Source: Arthrobacter subterraneus
GTDB taxonomy: Bacteria; Actinomycetota; Actinomycetes; Actinomycetales; Micrococcaceae
Reading direction: 5' to 3'
Length of the DNA stretch: 64,000 nt
NCBI RefSeq assembly: GCF_900099735.1
Contig: NZ_FNDT01000008.1
Coordinates: 1 to 64,000, forward strand
Part shown: positions 35,783 through 44,881 of the stretch, in pieces
Layout: each line of letters begins with the position of its first letter
How positions within the stretch are numbered: the first letter of the stretch is position 1
Position numbers and translations under genes: made by a program
Notes under the pieces: model-generated
The model's input: the letters and a program-made list of their open reading frames with translations, nothing else
Database searches by the model: none
What the model was told of the DNA's origin: nothing

Positions 35783-37069
35783 TCAGCCGATATGAGCTCC
35801 ACGACGGTCCATGAGCGCGGAAATGGCGTCTGCCAGACGAGCCTTTGCGTCTTGGCCGGTGTAGGTGACAATCGTCGAGCGTAGAATCTTCAGTTTGCGA
35901 AGACGGCCGAAGAGAACCTCCATCTGTCCCCCGGCAATCAGCTCCTCGGCTAGCGGTTCAGATGCCCGGCGAATCTCTTCCACGTCACAGGCGAGTGCCC
36001 GGTCTTCATCCGCAATCACGAACACTGGTACCCCGAGAAAAATCGCGTCAACTGCCGCGGACGAGGACACCACCACGACCACGTCTCGGTCTGTAAGGTC
36101 CTCCTTCAACGACAGGCCAAGAGGAGACGCAGAGGACGAGGCGTTCTGGACACCAGCCCATCCTGGACCCATAGCCTTTACTCCCCAGCTGGGGTGCACG
36201 CGCAGGCGAATCACCCAACCCCGCTCAAGCCCTCTCTCTATGAGGGCATTCAATCTCTGCTCTTCGAGTCCGGTCAAAGCTTCGCCCGAGTGGCAAATTA
36301 CCAGTCTATCCACGCGGCCACTCCAACGATCTTCGAACTCAACATCGCTGCGTCCAATCTCATGAACTGGAACTTCCGGAGCAAGACGCTTCAGCCAGTT
36401 CCTTTGACACTCCCCCCAGACCAACACGGAATCGGCCAATATCGGCATGTACGTTGTAGCAACCGGTGAACCATGCACAAGAGTGACTATCGGAATTCCG
36501 GCTCGCTTGGCCCAGTAGACGATGGGCCGGCCATAGCCAGCGCGGTCAAAATCGACGATCACCAGCTTCACCTTCGCTGGGACTAGCATTGCTTCTCGGG
36601 CCGCCATGTATCGAAGCGTCTGGGCAAAAAAAAGGTACTCGGCCCAGAATCTGTTCCCATCCCCGGGGGGCATTGAACCTAGTGCTCTTCGCACCACGAT
36701 TGAGCGCCAGATTCCGCTAATCGATGAAGCGCCCGCAATGGATCTGAGCCCAAGTCCTGGGAAGTGATCTTGGGACTCTACAGTCGGGTCTTTCACGGAA
36801 TGGTCTGCGAGTATCTGCAGAGGAAATCGCTTGAGCGCGGAAGATACGCTTGCACACAGCCGGGCGCCGTGGGCGACCGGATTCGAAACTACGAACCACA
36901 CCGCACCGTCTCGGGTATCTGGTCGTCTTTTCGGCGTGACAATACCGATCGCGATCAGTAAAAATCCCAGGAGCGCCCGGACACGGCTCGGCACCAGAAT
37001 CTTATGATCACCGGTAGACAGGGAATCCAAGATTTCCTCTGCCAAGGCGGCGCGGCTATACGCGTTCAT
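35783..37069 (-). CDS. Putative capsule-type GT-B glycosyltransferase
   Basis: A 428-aa protein without a signal peptide; one hydrophobic stretch occurs near 30-45. The N-terminal half has VKLVIVDFDRAGYGRPIVYWAKRAGIPIVTLVHGSP, and the C-terminal half VIRLRVHPSWG, VVVVVSSSAAVDAIFLGVPVFV. This split Rossmann layout with an HP motif and SS(x)A-A loop resembles capsule-type and CDP-glycerol/sialyl-like GT-B enzymes. It lies directly upstream of pseI, so transfer of pseudaminic acid is an attractive but unproven role. It overlaps the WbsX-like gene by 14 nt. Confidence 0.55.
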   Translation of the reverse strand: MNAYSRAALAEEILDSLSTGDHKILVPSRVRALLGFLLIAIGIVTPKRRPDTRDGAVWFVVSNPVAHGARLCASVSSALKRFPLQILADHSVKDPTVESQDHFPGLGLRSIAGASSISGIWRSIVVRRALGSMPPGDGNRFWAEYLFFAQTLRYMAAREAMLVPAKVKLVIVDFDRAGYGRPIVYWAKRAGIPIVTLVHGSPVATTYMPILADSVLVWGECQRNWLKRLAPEVPVHEIGRSDVEFEDRWSGRVDRLVICHSGEALTGLEEQRLNALIERGLERGWVIRLRVHPSWGVKAMGPGWAGVQNASSSASPLGLSLKEDLTDRDVVVVVSSSAAVDAIFLGVPVFVIADEDRALACDVEEIRRASEPLAEELIAGGQMEVLFGRLRKLKILRSTIVTYTGQDAKARLADAISALMDRRGAHIG

Positions 37070-38258
37070 TGCGATAGGACTGCAACCGGTTGCGGACTTT
37101 CCGCCCAGTGCCTATGAGGGTTGCCGCCGCAATTGTGAGCATGGACCGGATCCAACCAACAGACAATCCGAGACGAGCCGGCTGTGCCTCTTGCAGAGCG
37201 CCCGTCGGGACTTCCGCCTTTGATGCCAGCAAGTACTGGTTGCCAAAACTCGCGTCAGGTTCCAGGTAGGCACCCTCGGCCCACTCGTTCCAGGCGTTGA
37301 CGAAGACCACGCCTTGGCTTGTCCGCTTTGCTTCTTCAGCGCGAGCCCACGCCAGCCATCTCTGGTACGCGGCTGGCGATGACCCAAAGAAAATAGTCGA
37401 GTTCTGACGACGGCGGGCGGAGTTATCCCAACCAGGAATTACCCCTCGGTATCGCGTGAAATCAGGATTCCTGCGGCGCTGAAAGCGACGCGAGAGCCTT
37501 GAATAGGACAGTATTCGACCTCTGAATGACGGGTCCATACCCGCCAGGGGAGCCAGGTGTGCCGCTCCGAAGGTTCCGCTGCCCACCGGCGGGAATTCAC
37601 TAACTGCATCGAATCCGTAGACACGTGGATCTATGTCTGGCGTCGTTTCGGCAGCTACGAGCCGTAGGGGACCAACGCCGTGCTCGGCTGCGAGATTCCG
37701 CCAAACGCGTGCGTAGTCCCGAGCGTCTGGAAGATGATCCACCCGATGTACAAGCAAGAGGGCGGCACCATCAACCCGGAGGTATCTTCGATCCCTTAGC
37801 AGGGGAAGGAAGTCTTTGAAGATGGACTCTGCAGTTGAATCCCCGTAGTCCTGTGCGATCAGAACCTCATGGTCTTTTCCGTCCCATCTTCGGGACCAGT
37901 TTTCATTGGCCCAAGAAATACAAAAAGGATGCTCCGGACCATTTTTCAAATACGCATCTAAGGGGCGTTCCAGTAGTCTCTTGCCCGCAAACCAGTAAAA
38001 GTAGAAACAGAACGCATCAATATCGTGAAGCCGCGCCATCTCAGCCTGCTTATGGATAGGCGATTCATGGACTAGGTCGTAGTATCCTAAATCAGTAGGC
38101 ATACGGGGTTGATCATGCTGATCGAAAAGCTTTTCCGCCTTTCTCACATTGGTCCACTCCGTGAACCCTTGCCCCCACCACTCATTATTTTCGGGAATCT
38201 CGTGAAATTGAGGAAGGTAAAAGGCGACAGTTAAAACGTCATTCTTAAGGGCTTCCAT
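37056..38258 (-). CDS. WbsX-like protein (GH99-like/TIM-barrel) of the polysaccharide operon
   Basis: A 400-aa protein with the WbsX hallmarks: VAFYLPQFHEIPENNEWWGQGFTEWTNV at the N-terminus, FYWFAGKRLLERPLDAYL, FCISWANENWSRRWDG, and near the C-terminus FVNAWNEWAEGAYLEPD. This family resembles GH99 endo-acting enzymes and is widespread in O-antigen and capsule loci, where it is thought to act as a transferase or processing enzyme. A hydrophobic segment near 370-385 could tether it. The gene shares one base with the upstream GT2 stop (ends at 38258). Confidence 0.8.
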   Translation of the reverse strand: MEALKNDVLTVAFYLPQFHEIPENNEWWGQGFTEWTNVRKAEKLFDQHDQPRMPTDLGYYDLVHESPIHKQAEMARLHDIDAFCFYFYWFAGKRLLERPLDAYLKNGPEHPFCISWANENWSRRWDGKDHEVLIAQDYGDSTAESIFKDFLPLLRDRRYLRVDGAALLLVHRVDHLPDARDYARVWRNLAAEHGVGPLRLVAAETTPDIDPRVYGFDAVSEFPPVGSGTFGAAHLAPLAGMDPSFRGRILSYSRLSRRFQRRRNPDFTRYRGVIPGWDNSARRRQNSTIFFGSSPAAYQRWLAWARAEEAKRTSQGVVFVNAWNEWAEGAYLEPDASFGNQYLLASKAEVPTGALQEAQPARLGLSVGWIRSMLTIAAATLIGTGRKVRNRLQSYRNERV

Positions 38259-39112
38259 CAGCTATCTAATCCCTTCGGATTTCCTTCAACACGTGGATTA
38301 GCTTGAACAGGCCTTCCCACAAGGTCGCCGGCGCGCCGAAGGCTAGGGGTCAGGCCTCCAATCCTCGGGCTTAGCAGCATTGGATATAGCCTGTAGAACT
38401 TCCAAGCAGAAATGGCTTCATGAACTATTGGCCTCCATTTCAGTGACTTGGTATCACGCTTCCATTCGTGCACCCATTGTTGATCCACCGAAAGAATCAC
38501 CTTGAAATCTTGTTCCCATGCCGAAAGACAAAGCGACGAATCTTCGTGATACAGGAAGAACCTCTCATCCCAACCGCCGAGGGTTCGGAACGCTGCAGTT
38601 TCACCCGCAATAACCGCACCAGTCAGCCATACCGCGTATGAAGTCGTCTGCATTGAAGGGACATACCGGCGAAGATCCGCCCCAGGGAGATTAATGCCAC
38701 GGTGTGCAAACTTGTCGACCAGATAGGGCAACCCTCGTGCGTTTGGCTGGAGAGAGTTATCTCTATTTACCAACTGTGGCGCTACAAGTGCATTATCCCT
38801 CGAACATAGGTGAGCGAGCGCAGGAAGGTCTGCGGGACGAATTACAACGTCAGGATTAACAAAGGCCGTGTGTCTGCTGCGGACCTCCCTAAGACCTCTA
38901 TTGTTTGCCTTCGAGAACCCGACATTGGCGTCGAGCGAAATTACCTCAGCACCCAGATCCTCAGCGATTTGGCCGCTTCCGTCTCGGGAACCATTGTCGA
39001 CGACCACCCAGCGGATGCCGGCGAGGTCGACTCCGCTCCAACAGCGCTCCAACGTCGCACGGCTGTTGTATGTGACGGTGATTACCGTCCAACCCTCTTC
39101 AGGATGTGTCAA
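38258..39112 (-). CDS. Glycosyltransferase family 2 (rhamnosyltransferase-like)
   Basis: A 284-aa GT2 with the rhamnosyl/galactofuranosyl-transferase style: VITVTYNSRATLERC, WVVVDNGSRDGS, ANVGFSKANNRGL, a VNPDV motif in place of DxD, and GGWDERFFLYHEDSSLCLSAW. A dTDP-rhamnose supply is encoded nearby (50457-53810), which fits this type of enzyme. The ATG at 39112 overlaps the stop that the upstream GT2 gene would use if its frame were intact (39109-39111). Confidence 0.85.
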   Translation of the reverse strand: MTHPEEGWTVITVTYNSRATLERCWSGVDLAGIRWVVVDNGSRDGSGQIAEDLGAEVISLDANVGFSKANNRGLREVRSRHTAFVNPDVVIRPADLPALAHLCSRDNALVAPQLVNRDNSLQPNARGLPYLVDKFAHRGINLPGADLRRYVPSMQTTSYAVWLTGAVIAGETAAFRTLGGWDERFFLYHEDSSLCLSAWEQDFKVILSVDQQWVHEWKRDTKSLKWRPIVHEAISAWKFYRLYPMLLSPRIGGLTPSLRRAGDLVGRPVQANPRVEGNPKGLDS

Positions 39113-40072
39113 ATCTTTGCTCCCCCACGATTCGTTGCTGCCGCGCCCAGAAGCAATCCGAATCCCCTCAGCGCAGGAACGGTCCTTCTGAGCATCTCTG
39201 CGCCAACTATACGAAGGAGGTTCAAGGAAAACCTATCTCGGGCGAACGCCTCGACGATTTGACGGCTGCTCTCTGAGACCATTTCACTCCGCACAAGGGA
39301 CCGGGCCATATTCACTCTCCAAGCCCATCGATGCTGTGAGAGGTAGACGAGCGCCCCCCCCAGTGTTCGAAGCTCCCGCCTTGCTGCGGAGGCGCGAAAA
39401 CCTCTTGATGAGAGAGTCCTTCCCTTCTTCCCCGATCACGTTCGAACCGTGCTGGTGATAGTCCTGAAGCACATCATCGATGAACGTCAGACGGTCGGCT
39501 GACCTCGCGCACACTCCTAACCAATGGTCATGGAATGCTTGGTCGGTAGGAGCGGGAAACGGAAGTGCCGCTCGCACTAGTCGCGGTGAAAGCAACGAAA
39601 AACTACCCGTAACTCGGTTGTTGATGAACATTGCCGCCAACGACGCATTGGATCTACTCGTTGTGCCCAATGCCGCCCGGCTGGCACCATCGATCGAGAC
39701 GACCCTGGCCTGAGAACAGACGAGGTCATAATCTCTCAGGCCAGGCACCATTCGTTCGAGTTTCTCTGGATACCAATGGTCATCCTGATCAGCCAGTGCT
39801 ATCCATTGGTATTCAGACCCAACTTCCGCCAGCAATCGCTCAAAGTTTCGATAGTGTCCTACTCGCTCTTGATACTGGCGTACGGTGAACCGGACATCTT
39901 CGCCGATAAAGTCCTGCAGACGGGACCTGAGATCCTCATCGAGACCGTCTATGCCGATGATTGCAAGCCAGTTATTCACGGTCTGCCGTTGAATTGATCG
40001 CAATTGCTCAACCAATAGGTCCCAAGAAGGCCTATAGACAGCAATACATATCACGCCCGACGCTTCAACCAT
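39109..40072 (-). pseudogene. Glycosyltransferase family 2 split by a frameshift in a G8 tract
   Basis: The GT2 domain is intact (CIAVYRPSWDLLVEQLRSI, GLDEDLRSRL, IALADQDDHWYPEKL with the DxD-type motif, HDHWLG). In the present frame it ends at 39284 after an abnormal tail. A run of eight G on the minus strand (39354-39361) lies just before the divergence. With seven G the frame continues as GALVYLSQHRWAW, VNMARSLVRSEMV and a 60-residue helical tail to a stop at 39109, exactly overlapping the next gene's ATG. That tail has the look of a normal GT2 C-terminus. Possible explanations are a phase-variable switch, a fixed frameshift or a read error. Confidence 0.82.
39354..39361 (-). repeat. G8 homopolymer inside the GT2 gene
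   Basis: Eight consecutive C on the plus strand (G on the coding strand). Tracts of this length slip during replication, and the sequence after it is coding only in the minus-one-base frame. Confidence 0.9.
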
Positions 40073-41486
40073 GTCTCTCCAGTTCCGTATTCCTTAGTAT
40101 CGCGCGGTTATAGAAGCCAGCGGACAATGCGATGACTCCGATGGAAATCCAAAGTGTCCAGGAATCGACTGTAAAAAGCAGCGCCGATACGAGGAACGCC
40201 CCTGAGAAAAGACTGTTGGGAATCAGCGGTGAGAGCGATGGTGCCCCCAAGCCGGTTGCTCGTCGGAGAATCGATGCGGAGAGTATCTGCAAACAGTTAT
40301 ATAGCGGTAGGACAAGAGCGATGCATTCCAGGGGCAGCATCAAACTCGTCGTTAGCCAGACGACCGTCCCAGTGGCAAACAGAGCGGCGAGTGGTGTAGT
40401 AAGAGCAAGCATTGTGGTGTTACCTGTTAAGAAGACAAGGTGTATATTCGCCAAGTAATATACGGCAAGTATCCCTCCAGACGCGCCTATCACGGCGATT
40501 CGATGCACCACGTCATCACCTGCGAGCGCGCCAGCGATGAGAGGAGCAAGTACCCCGACTGACGCTGAAAATATTGCGGCCAAAAAAACGATCGCCCCGG
40601 ACACTACCCATGACGTGCGAGAAAGTAGACCTATCCTCTCTGAAGGTTCTGCCTTATAGATCAGAGGAGCCCACGCGTTGTTGAGAGCACCAAGTATCAC
40701 CACTATTCCATTTGCGAGCAGCAAACCGATCTGGAGTTGCCCCGCCGGGACTGGACCGCGCATAACGGCAACGATCAGAACCAAGGAAGTCACCATTGCA
40801 GATGGTGCTATCTGATGGGGAAGGGTCGGAAGACCGAACTTGATCGCTGCGATCTGGTCGCTTAGACACCAGACAACCGATCCCTTCCGCAGGCACTCGA
40901 GAATTGCGACTGCAGCGACAAGCGTCTGCACCACTGCTAACGCGAACACATAGGTGACGGGACTGGATGAAACTAGGAGCACCGCTGAAAGACCGGTAAG
41001 GGGTCCGCCCAACGAGGCGACAACGCTGAACATCACGAACTTCTTTACTGCTTGGTCAGCTCTGAGCAACGCCAGACAACCGGTCAATGAGGCAAAAGCG
41101 GCGGAACTTATGCACGCCCCGACAAAAAGGGCCGGGGTGTAAGTGGGGATGACCTCGTAACCAGAAAGAACAACTATGAGAGCCGCGACGGCTGCAAGGA
41201 AGAAGGAGAAAACGCTGTTTGTAATCACCAGTGCGGCAGCGCCAGGACGCCCGGAGTTACTTATCAGCGCATGCCTAGTTATAGCCGCCGACATGCCGAA
41301 CCCCAGAAGTACTCCGCCCACTTGATAGAGAGTGATCGTCATAGCTATTAGCCCATAATTTTCCGGACTGAACACTCTCGTTACCAGCGGCGTGATAAAC
41401 AAGGTGGAGAGAACGGGGGCTGCGCTGGCCAAGGCATAGACTGAACCGCTGCCGATTAACGCAGAACGTTCAGAAGAGGATGCCAT
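40065..41486 (-). CDS. Oligosaccharide flippase (Wzx-like)
   Basis: A polytopic membrane protein of 473 aa with about 12-14 hydrophobic helices. The N-terminus SGSVYALASAAPVLSTLFITPLVTRVFSPENYGLIAM is typical of Wzx/MATE-type polysaccharide exporters. It would move lipid-linked repeat units across the membrane. The ATG at 41486 gives the usual N-terminus; a GTG seven codons earlier is possible. It is the first gene of the leftward run wzx-GT2-GT2-WbsX-GT, all overlapping, and overlaps the GT2 gene by 8 nt. Confidence 0.88.
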   Translation of the reverse strand: MASSSERSALIGSGSVYALASAAPVLSTLFITPLVTRVFSPENYGLIAMTITLYQVGGVLLGFGMSAAITRHALISNSGRPGAAALVITNSVFSFFLAAVAALIVVLSGYEVIPTYTPALFVGACISSAAFASLTGCLALLRADQAVKKFVMFSVVASLGGPLTGLSAVLLVSSSPVTYVFALAVVQTLVAAVAILECLRKGSVVWCLSDQIAAIKFGLPTLPHQIAPSAMVTSLVLIVAVMRGPVPAGQLQIGLLLANGIVVILGALNNAWAPLIYKAEPSERIGLLSRTSWVVSGAIVFLAAIFSASVGVLAPLIAGALAGDDVVHRIAVIGASGGILAVYYLANIHLVFLTGNTTMLALTTPLAALFATGTVVWLTTSLMLPLECIALVLPLYNCLQILSASILRRATGLGAPSLSPLIPNSLFSGAFLVSALLFTVDSWTLWISIGVIALSAGFYNRAILRNTELERHG

Positions 41487-41871
41487 GTTTCTTTCATTAG
41501 GAGTCACTGGCTGCCCCTTGCGTTGACGGAACCGAAGACACAGCTTTATGTCGCTAGGTTAGCGTAGTAGCCGCGGGGGCAGCTCTAAAAGTCTGCTGTC
41601 TCGTTTTCAAATACAGCCCTCAGAAAGTATGGACCCCTTCCCCGCCTTACGAGAGGTCGGCTGTCCCACATCGGATACCATGAGTTGATGCGACCGACGC
41701 GCCGCAATTCACTAGGGGGGGTAGTGGCATGCTGTCAACAGATACAGCTTCTTATCCTTGGCTCCGTGAGCGGTTATTTGGGCTTGCTGCCCCTGAACTG
41801 AATCCGCCCCTGCTCTGGCGACATGGCCGCAGTAGAAGGCACTGTCAATGTATTAGGAAGGGCCTCAACCG
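41487..41871. other. Divergent promoter region between wzx and the BY-kinase gene
   Basis: No credible gene. This is the only large divergent gap inside the polysaccharide locus, so it probably drives both arms. A run of seven G (41715-41721) sits between the arms cacta and tagtg (41710-41726); a G-tract in a promoter can alter spacing by slippage. No known operator was recognised. Confidence 0.5.
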
Positions 41872-43335
41872 TTGAAGCTAACTGATTGCCTCCGCGCCCT
41901 CCGCCGCAGTTGGCTGCTCATTCTGGCTTGTGCCCTCGTGGGACTGCTCCTGGCTGCTGCCGTCTCGCTTTTGCGAACACCAGCCTATACATCTCAGACC
42001 ACGCTTTTTGCGGCGACGCAAAACACGGGAACAGTTGCCGAACTGCAGATCGGCAACTCGTTCACACAGGCGCGTGTCCAGTCATACGCAGAAACAGCGA
42101 GCACTCCTCTAGTCCTTCAACCGGTCATAGATAGCTTGGGTTTGGAGCTCAGCGCGTCGGAGCTTGCCGGCAGAATCAAGGCCTCTGCGGACTTAGACAC
42201 GGTCCTATTAAGTATTACCGCTGAAGACGCATCTCCCGTTCAGGCGGCAGCTATCGCGCAGTCAGTGGCAAACAGCCTGATTGAGGCCATAAATACTCTC
42301 GAAACAACCACCGAGGGCGAGGACTCGCCCGTAAAGCTGACTGTAGTGACTCCTGCAGTTGCCCCTTCACAGCCGTCGTCGCCAAAGACACAACTGAACC
42401 TCGTCCTGGGACTGCTTAGCGGTTTGATAGCGGGCGGTGTGTTAGCCGTTCTGCGGGCCACCTTGGATGTCCGGGTACGAGGCGAGTCGGACGTAAGGAA
42501 AGCAAGCGCCGCGCCGATCCTTGGAGCAATTAGTTTCGATAACGATGCAACCAAAAAGCCGCTCTTGACCCAAACCTCTGCACAGAGCCCTCGCGCCGAG
42601 TCATTCCGGCAAATTCGAACAAATTTACAGTTCGCCCACGTGAGCCACGCATCAAAGGCTGTCCTTGTCACCTCTTCTTTGCCAGGAGAGGGTAAGAGCA
42701 CGACCGCTACAAATCTCGCCATCGCAATGGCACAGGCCGGCCAGTCGGTTGTCCTGGTCGACGCCGACCTGAGACGACCCCGCGTCGATGAGTACCTTGG
42801 CCTTGAACGCAACGCCGGATTAACGACCGCGTTGATCGGGAGGGCAGATGTGAAAGACCTTTTGCAACCCTGGGGAGAAGATGAGTTGTATGTGCTGACA
42901 TCTGGCCAGATTCCCCCGAATCCGAGCGAACTGCTCGGCTCCGAAGCAATGAAACAACTCATCACTCAGCTAGAACAAACTTTTGACGCGATCATAATTG
43001 ATGCTCCTCCGCTCCTTCCTGTAACGGATGCGGCTGTGCTTGCCCAACAGGTAGGTGGGGTGGTGCTCGTGATCGGCTCTTCGAAAGTGAAAATCCCGGA
43101 CCTGCAGAAGTCGCTAAGCTCGCTCGAGCTGGTTGAGGCAGATCTACTCGGTGTAGTGCTTAATTTGCTTCCCACTAAGGGTCCAGATGCTTACGCGTAC
43201 AATTCCTACTCCTATGACGCTGCACCGCTTAGAACGGCAGGTGGAGCGAGCCACATGAGGAGCGTCAGGCCCCGATCTGAGCAGCATGAGTTCGATGAAC
43301 AGGTCCTTCGTCCGCGAGCCGATCAGCGGAGATGA
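41872..43335 (+). CDS. Wzz-domain tyrosine autokinase (BY-kinase) for polysaccharide chain length and export
   Basis: A 487-aa protein with an N-terminal Wzz domain (helices about 13-33 and 172-193, separated by an outer domain) fused to a cytoplasmic CpsD-type kinase. Walker A is SSLPGEGKSTT (about 268-278), Walker A' VLVDADLRRP, and Walker B AIIIDAPPLLP. A tyrosine cluster (YAYNSYSY) lies near the C-terminus and is probably the autophosphorylation site. The start is TTG at 41872 with AGGAAGGG upstream. The LMW phosphatase at 29014-29589 is the likely antagonist. The following sugar transferase gene begins 18 nt downstream. Confidence 0.92.
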   Translation: MKLTDCLRALRRSWLLILACALVGLLLAAAVSLLRTPAYTSQTTLFAATQNTGTVAELQIGNSFTQARVQSYAETASTPLVLQPVIDSLGLELSASELAGRIKASADLDTVLLSITAEDASPVQAAAIAQSVANSLIEAINTLETTTEGEDSPVKLTVVTPAVAPSQPSSPKTQLNLVLGLLSGLIAGGVLAVLRATLDVRVRGESDVRKASAAPILGAISFDNDATKKPLLTQTSAQSPRAESFRQIRTNLQFAHVSHASKAVLVTSSLPGEGKSTTATNLAIAMAQAGQSVVLVDADLRRPRVDEYLGLERNAGLTTALIGRADVKDLLQPWGEDELYVLTSGQIPPNPSELLGSEAMKQLITQLEQTFDAIIIDAPPLLPVTDAAVLAQQVGGVVLVIGSSKVKIPDLQKSLSSLELVEADLLGVVLNLLPTKGPDAYAYNSYSYDAAPLRTAGGASHMRSVRPRSEQHEFDEQVLRPRADQRR

Positions 43336-43353
43336 AAAACAACCCCATTTTCC

Positions 43354-44844
43354 ATGATTCTGAAGTCGGATAAAGTGTCGAGGCAAAGCCCTGTTTCCGG
43401 CGAGGACAAGAATCCATGGGCGGCTAAATTCACCCGTCGCATCGCCGTCGCGGACGCGCTTGTGGTTCTGTGGGCGACTACTGGGGCCTTCATCCTTAGA
43501 TTTGGTGCTCCTGAGGACGAGGTCTGGACCAGCACCGCTACCCAACCATACTTGCTGATCTCAATCGGATTATCGCTTCTTTGGTGGTTCATGCTCTCCC
43601 TTTTCGGGAGCAGAGACTCTTGGATTCTGGGCCATGGGACAGAAGAGTATAAAAGAATAATCAGCGCATCATTCTGGTTATTTGGCCTCGTTGCGATCCT
43701 GTCGTACTCGCTTCAATTTGATACCGCCCGCGGATACGTTGGGCTGGCTCTGCCCGCAGGTACGCTCGGATTGTTACTGGCAAGGTTCCTGTTGCGGAAG
43801 CTTCTGCACATAGAACGGCAGCGTGGGGCGAGCAGCCTTCGCGTACTCATTGTCGGCGAAACCCACAGCGCCGAGCATCTCGCGCGGTCTTTAATCCGCC
43901 AACCCCTCGCCGGATACCTCCCCGTCGCAACGTATTTGCCGGGGACCACTCCAGGCACAACCGTAGCCGATGATTTGGGACTGCCAACGATCGGACGCGG
44001 CATTACTGTGAGCGCCATCGTCAAGGCGATCGAAGAGTTGCAGCCAGACGCAGTCGCAATGTCCAGCGGAGTGGAGTTGAGTCCCAGCACAATCCGCGCG
44101 CTGGGCTGGGCGCTCGCCGATCTGAACGTTCGTATGATCATGGCGCCCGCCCTCACCGATATTGCTGGCCCCCGGATTCACACCCAACCAGTCGCGGGCT
44201 TGCCCCTGATCCATGTCTCGACACCTAACCTTGAAAGGGGCCAGCGGTTCATTAAACGGTTGTTCGACCTCGTAGGTGCGAGTCTTTTGGTGGTTGCTCT
44301 TACACCAGTCTTCCTCACAGTGGCTCTTTTGGTGCGGAGTGGCGATCACGGACCGGTGTTCTATCGCCAGGAACGTGTCGGAATAGGAGGCCGTCATTTT
44401 CAGATGCTCAAGTTCCGTTCCATGGTTGTCGGTGCTGATCAACAGCTCGAGCAAATGAGAGGAACCGAAGAAAATGACGGCAACCAGGTACTTTTCAAGC
44501 TACGGCAAGATCCTCGTGTGACCAGGGTAGGCGGCTTCCTCCGACGTTACAGCCTTGATGAGCTGCCTCAGCTACTGAATGTGCTAGGCGGCTCTATGAG
44601 TCTCGTTGGGCCACGTCCGCCGCTCGCCACGGAAGTTGAAAGATATGACGAACATGTACACCGGAGGCTGCTAGTCAGGCCGGGCATGACGGGTTTATGG
44701 CAGGTAAGTGGGCGGTCCTTGCTTTCCTGGGAGGACACAGTGCGATTAGACCTCTATTACGTTGAGAATTGGTCCTTGTTCGGTGATTTGGCAATCCTGC
44801 TCCGAACGTTCAAGGCAGTTTTCAGTCGACATGGCGCCTTCTAA
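43354..44844 (+). CDS. Polyprenyl-phosphate sugar-1-phosphate transferase (WbaP/CpsE-like)
   Basis: A 496-aa initiating enzyme that links the first sugar phosphate to undecaprenyl phosphate. It has four N-terminal membrane helices, a CoA-binding-like Rossmann domain (about 145-290), one further helix, and the C-terminal catalytic domain: KRLFDLVGASLLVV, GPVFYRQERVGIGGRHFQMLKFRSM, RRYSLDELPQLLNVLGGSMSLVGPRPP, RPGMTGLWQVSGRS. It follows the BY-kinase in the same operon. The sugar cannot be deduced. ATG at 43354 lacks a good Shine-Dalgarno, so the true start is uncertain. Confidence 0.92.
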   Translation: MILKSDKVSRQSPVSGEDKNPWAAKFTRRIAVADALVVLWATTGAFILRFGAPEDEVWTSTATQPYLLISIGLSLLWWFMLSLFGSRDSWILGHGTEEYKRIISASFWLFGLVAILSYSLQFDTARGYVGLALPAGTLGLLLARFLLRKLLHIERQRGASSLRVLIVGETHSAEHLARSLIRQPLAGYLPVATYLPGTTPGTTVADDLGLPTIGRGITVSAIVKAIEELQPDAVAMSSGVELSPSTIRALGWALADLNVRMIMAPALTDIAGPRIHTQPVAGLPLIHVSTPNLERGQRFIKRLFDLVGASLLVVALTPVFLTVALLVRSGDHGPVFYRQERVGIGGRHFQMLKFRSMVVGADQQLEQMRGTEENDGNQVLFKLRQDPRVTRVGGFLRRYSLDELPQLLNVLGGSMSLVGPRPPLATEVERYDEHVHRRLLVRPGMTGLWQVSGRSLLSWEDTVRLDLYYVENWSLFGDLAILLRTFKAVFSRHGAF

Positions 44845-44881
44845 TGGCTGCCCTCCTATCCTCCTTCAGAAGGCTGTACCA

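Noticed and set aside
43332-43373. Short ATG frame of 13 codons before the sugar transferase
   Set aside because: It has a good Shine-Dalgarno but is out of frame with the transferase and too short to support as a gene; it could at most be a coupling leader.
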